The position numbers and the translations under genes were made by a program. DNA of 64,000 nucleotides from Natrinema salsiterrestre (GTDB taxonomy: Archaea; Halobacteriota; Halobacteria; Halobacteriales; Natrialbaceae), in NCBI RefSeq assembly GCF_029502005.1, contig NZ_JAMQOT010000001.1, positions 558,001 to 622,000 of the forward strand. The letters are read 5' to 3'. Every line of letters starts with the position of its first letter. Positions within the stretch are counted from its first letter, which is position 1. The notes beneath the pieces were generated by a model, which saw nothing but the letters and a program-made list of their open reading frames with translations, was not told where the DNA came from and ran no database searches. Of this stretch, positions 62,519-64,000 are shown piece by piece.

Positions 62519-63691
62519 TCAGTAGCCCAGCGAGAGGACGGCGTTCGTGACGATGATCACCAGCGAGAGCGCCATGATCCCCGAGAGCAGCCCGAACGCG
62601 ACGGCCCAGCCGAAGAGATCGGCGGCCGAGCCGACGGCGACGCTGCCGGTCGCGCCGAGGGTCATGTAGACGGTCCGGACGAGTCCGAAGCCGAGGCCGC
62701 GCTCGGAGTCGGAGAGGACGTCCATGAACCGCGACTGCAGCGGAGCACCCCAGGTCATCGCGATGCCGACGCAGACGACGCCGGCGACGGCCGCCGGGAG
62801 CTCCCGACCGCCGACTAGCACCGCGAAGCCGACCACTCCCGACGACATCGTGATCGCGGCGGCGGCGTCGCGCGAGTAGCGGTCGGACAACGCGCCGATC
62901 AGCGGCTGAACGCCCCCATTGACGAGGAAGTACAGCGAGAACAGGAGCCCGGCCGTCGTTCCCGGGAGTTCGTAGCCGACCTCGAGGAAGGTCGGGAGGA
63001 ACGACGCCGTCGCCTGCCAGGTGAACGCGCCCATCGCACAGAGCGCGGTCGTGTAGGTCACGCTGGGACGGGTCAGCAACCGAGAGAGGAGGGAGGGATC
63101 GATCTGGTCACGCATCCGTCGCTCGGGATAGCGCGGCTCCGTCGGCCGGGTTCGGAGGAAAAAGACGAGGACGATCGGAACCCCGACCGCCGTCCCGACG
63201 GCGATGGCCGCGCGCCAGCCGTACCGGTCGGCGGCGAGGGCAGCGAGTATCGGCGCGGCGAGGCCGGCGATCGGCGCGCCGGAGACGTGAATCCCGATCG
63301 CGCGTCCCGTCCGGTCGAACAGGCGGGTGAGCAGCGTCGTCGCGACGCTGTAGTGGAGTCCGGCCGCACCGCCGAGGACGATCGCGAAGAGCAAGAACGC
63401 GACGTAGGTCGGGGACACCGCGAGGAAGGCGCTCGCGACCGCCGTTCCGCCGATCGCGGCCAGAATAATCGCCCGTTCGCCGAATCGATCGCCGAGCAGT
63501 CCGCTCGGAAACTGCGAGAGCGCGTAGGCGGCCCACATGCCCGTCAGCGCCAGCCCGACCGCGCCGGTACTGACCGAAAACGTCTCGCCGATGTCGGGAA
63601 CGACCGGGCTGATCACCAGTCGGGCGGTCACCGTCACGAAGAACGCGCAGGTACAGAGAACGAGAACCGTATTCCTGTACGACCAGTTCAC
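62519..63691 (-). CDS. Major facilitator superfamily transporter
   Basis: 390 residues with 12 hydrophobic segments, first NTVLVLCTCAFFVTVTARLV. The loop 2-3 motif appears as GLLGDRFGERAIIL (the MFS motif A G-x-L-x-D-R-x-G-R/K-R type). Second half mirrors it (LIGALSDRYSRDAAAAITM). Substrate unknown; the fold resembles anion/sugar-phosphate or drug exporters. ATG at 63691. Confidence 0.85.
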   Translation of the reverse strand: MNWSYRNTVLVLCTCAFFVTVTARLVISPVVPDIGETFSVSTGAVGLALTGMWAAYALSQFPSGLLGDRFGERAIILAAIGGTAVASAFLAVSPTYVAFLLFAIVLGGAAGLHYSVATTLLTRLFDRTGRAIGIHVSGAPIAGLAAPILAALAADRYGWRAAIAVGTAVGVPIVLVFFLRTRPTEPRYPERRMRDQIDPSLLSRLLTRPSVTYTTALCAMGAFTWQATASFLPTFLEVGYELPGTTAGLLFSLYFLVNGGVQPLIGALSDRYSRDAAAAITMSSGVVGFAVLVGGRELPAAVAGVVCVGIAMTWGAPLQSRFMDVLSDSERGLGFGLVRTVYMTLGATGSVAVGSAADLFGWAVAFGLLSGIMALSLVIIVTNAVLSLGY

Positions 63692-63846
63692 TTACGGGTC
63701 GTTCGGGCACCGTCCGAAAAGCGGTTTCGATAGCGGTCGTCCGCGACGGTTACGGAACCGACAGCACGCGATCCCCGACCGATCCTCGAAACGACGCACT
63801 CCGGGTGTCGAGCGGAGCGACCGATCGGTCGCACGCTGTGCCCACA

Positions 63847-63853
63847 TTTAAAT
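63847..63853 (+). promoter_or_regulatory. TATA-like box before the last gene
   Basis: TTTAAAT at 63847-63853, 34 nt before the ATG at 63887, in an AT-rich patch (CACATTTAAATAGCAATTG). This is a good haloarchaeal core promoter position with a short leader. Confidence 0.5.
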
Positions 63854-63886
63854 AGCAATTGCGTCATACTCGGTGACGTACAACCG

Positions 63887-64000
63887 ATGGCGTCTCCCTC
63901 GCCCGCGCTCGACGGAACCTGTAAGCTCCTCCCCGCTCCCGCGCCCAGCACCGACGTCTTCGCGACCGTCGCCGCCGAGTACGCCGCCCTCGCCGCGGAA
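63887..64000 (+). CDS. N-terminus of an unidentified gene, cut by the window end
   Basis: From ATG 63887 the frame is open to the edge, reading MASPSPALDGTCKLLPAPAP and then VFATVAAEYAALAAE. Thirty-eight codons are visible. No motif is diagnostic; the position after a TATA-like box supports a real start. Confidence 0.5.
   Translation, partial: MASPSPALDGTCKLLPAPAPSTDVFATVAAEYAALAAE

Overview
The window is haloarchaeal chromosome (class Halobacteria). The evidence is high GC with acidic, Asp/Glu-rich proteins; archaeal core genes (Kae1-Bud32 fusion, ribosomal S24e, S27ae and S10, EF-1 alpha, archaeal CoaD); typical haloarchaeal families (Bat-type HTH regulators, HalOD1, DUF5808, PGF-style tails); and a tRNA-Ala(CGC) without encoded CCA. 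No closer taxon is claimed.

Layout. 1-17.7 kb is core-like: a gas-sensing pair (H-NOX protein overlapping a chemotaxis transducer), a DapA-family aldolase, a MOT1-like anion permease, a PIN-domain gene with a tiny overlapping partner, an IMPDH/GMP reductase-family enzyme, RdgB, a Bat-type regulator beside an orphan NuoCD fusion, the S24e-S27ae-KEOPS cluster, a beta-propeller, a histidine kinase with another regulator, and an acyltransferase. 17.7-19.07 kb is AT-richer and decayed. 19.07-30.44 kb is an integrated element of about 11.4 kb bounded by a direct repeat of the 3' end of tRNA-Ala. It carries an intact tyrosine integrase next to the left att copy, a candidate HUH replication initiator with hairpins upstream, an RNase H, a restriction-type nuclease domain, a secreted seven-bladed FG-GAP propeller, a PH/SHOCT protein and several unknowns. 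The intact tRNA closes its right end.

30.6-64 kb returns to high-GC chromosome: rhomboid protease, EF-1 alpha with S10, homoserine dehydrogenase with an ACT protein, NifU-like, LVIVD propeller, ROK kinase, universal stress proteins, an SDR gene whose 3' end occurs three times in 1.1 kb around a small regulator cassette, CoaD, ZIP transporter, two-RCK K+ channel, geranylgeranyl reductase, NirK, class V aminotransferase, R2lox-like oxidase, HalOD1 protein, UvrA, a 7TM-PAS histidine kinase, CBS protein and MFS transporter. Both edges cut genes.

The most distinctive parts are the tRNA-Ala element, the SDR-end repeats with their divergent regulator cassette, the H-NOX/transducer pair, the orphan NuoCD and the PIN/mini-ORF pair. 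All assignments come from reading sequence; no database search was run.
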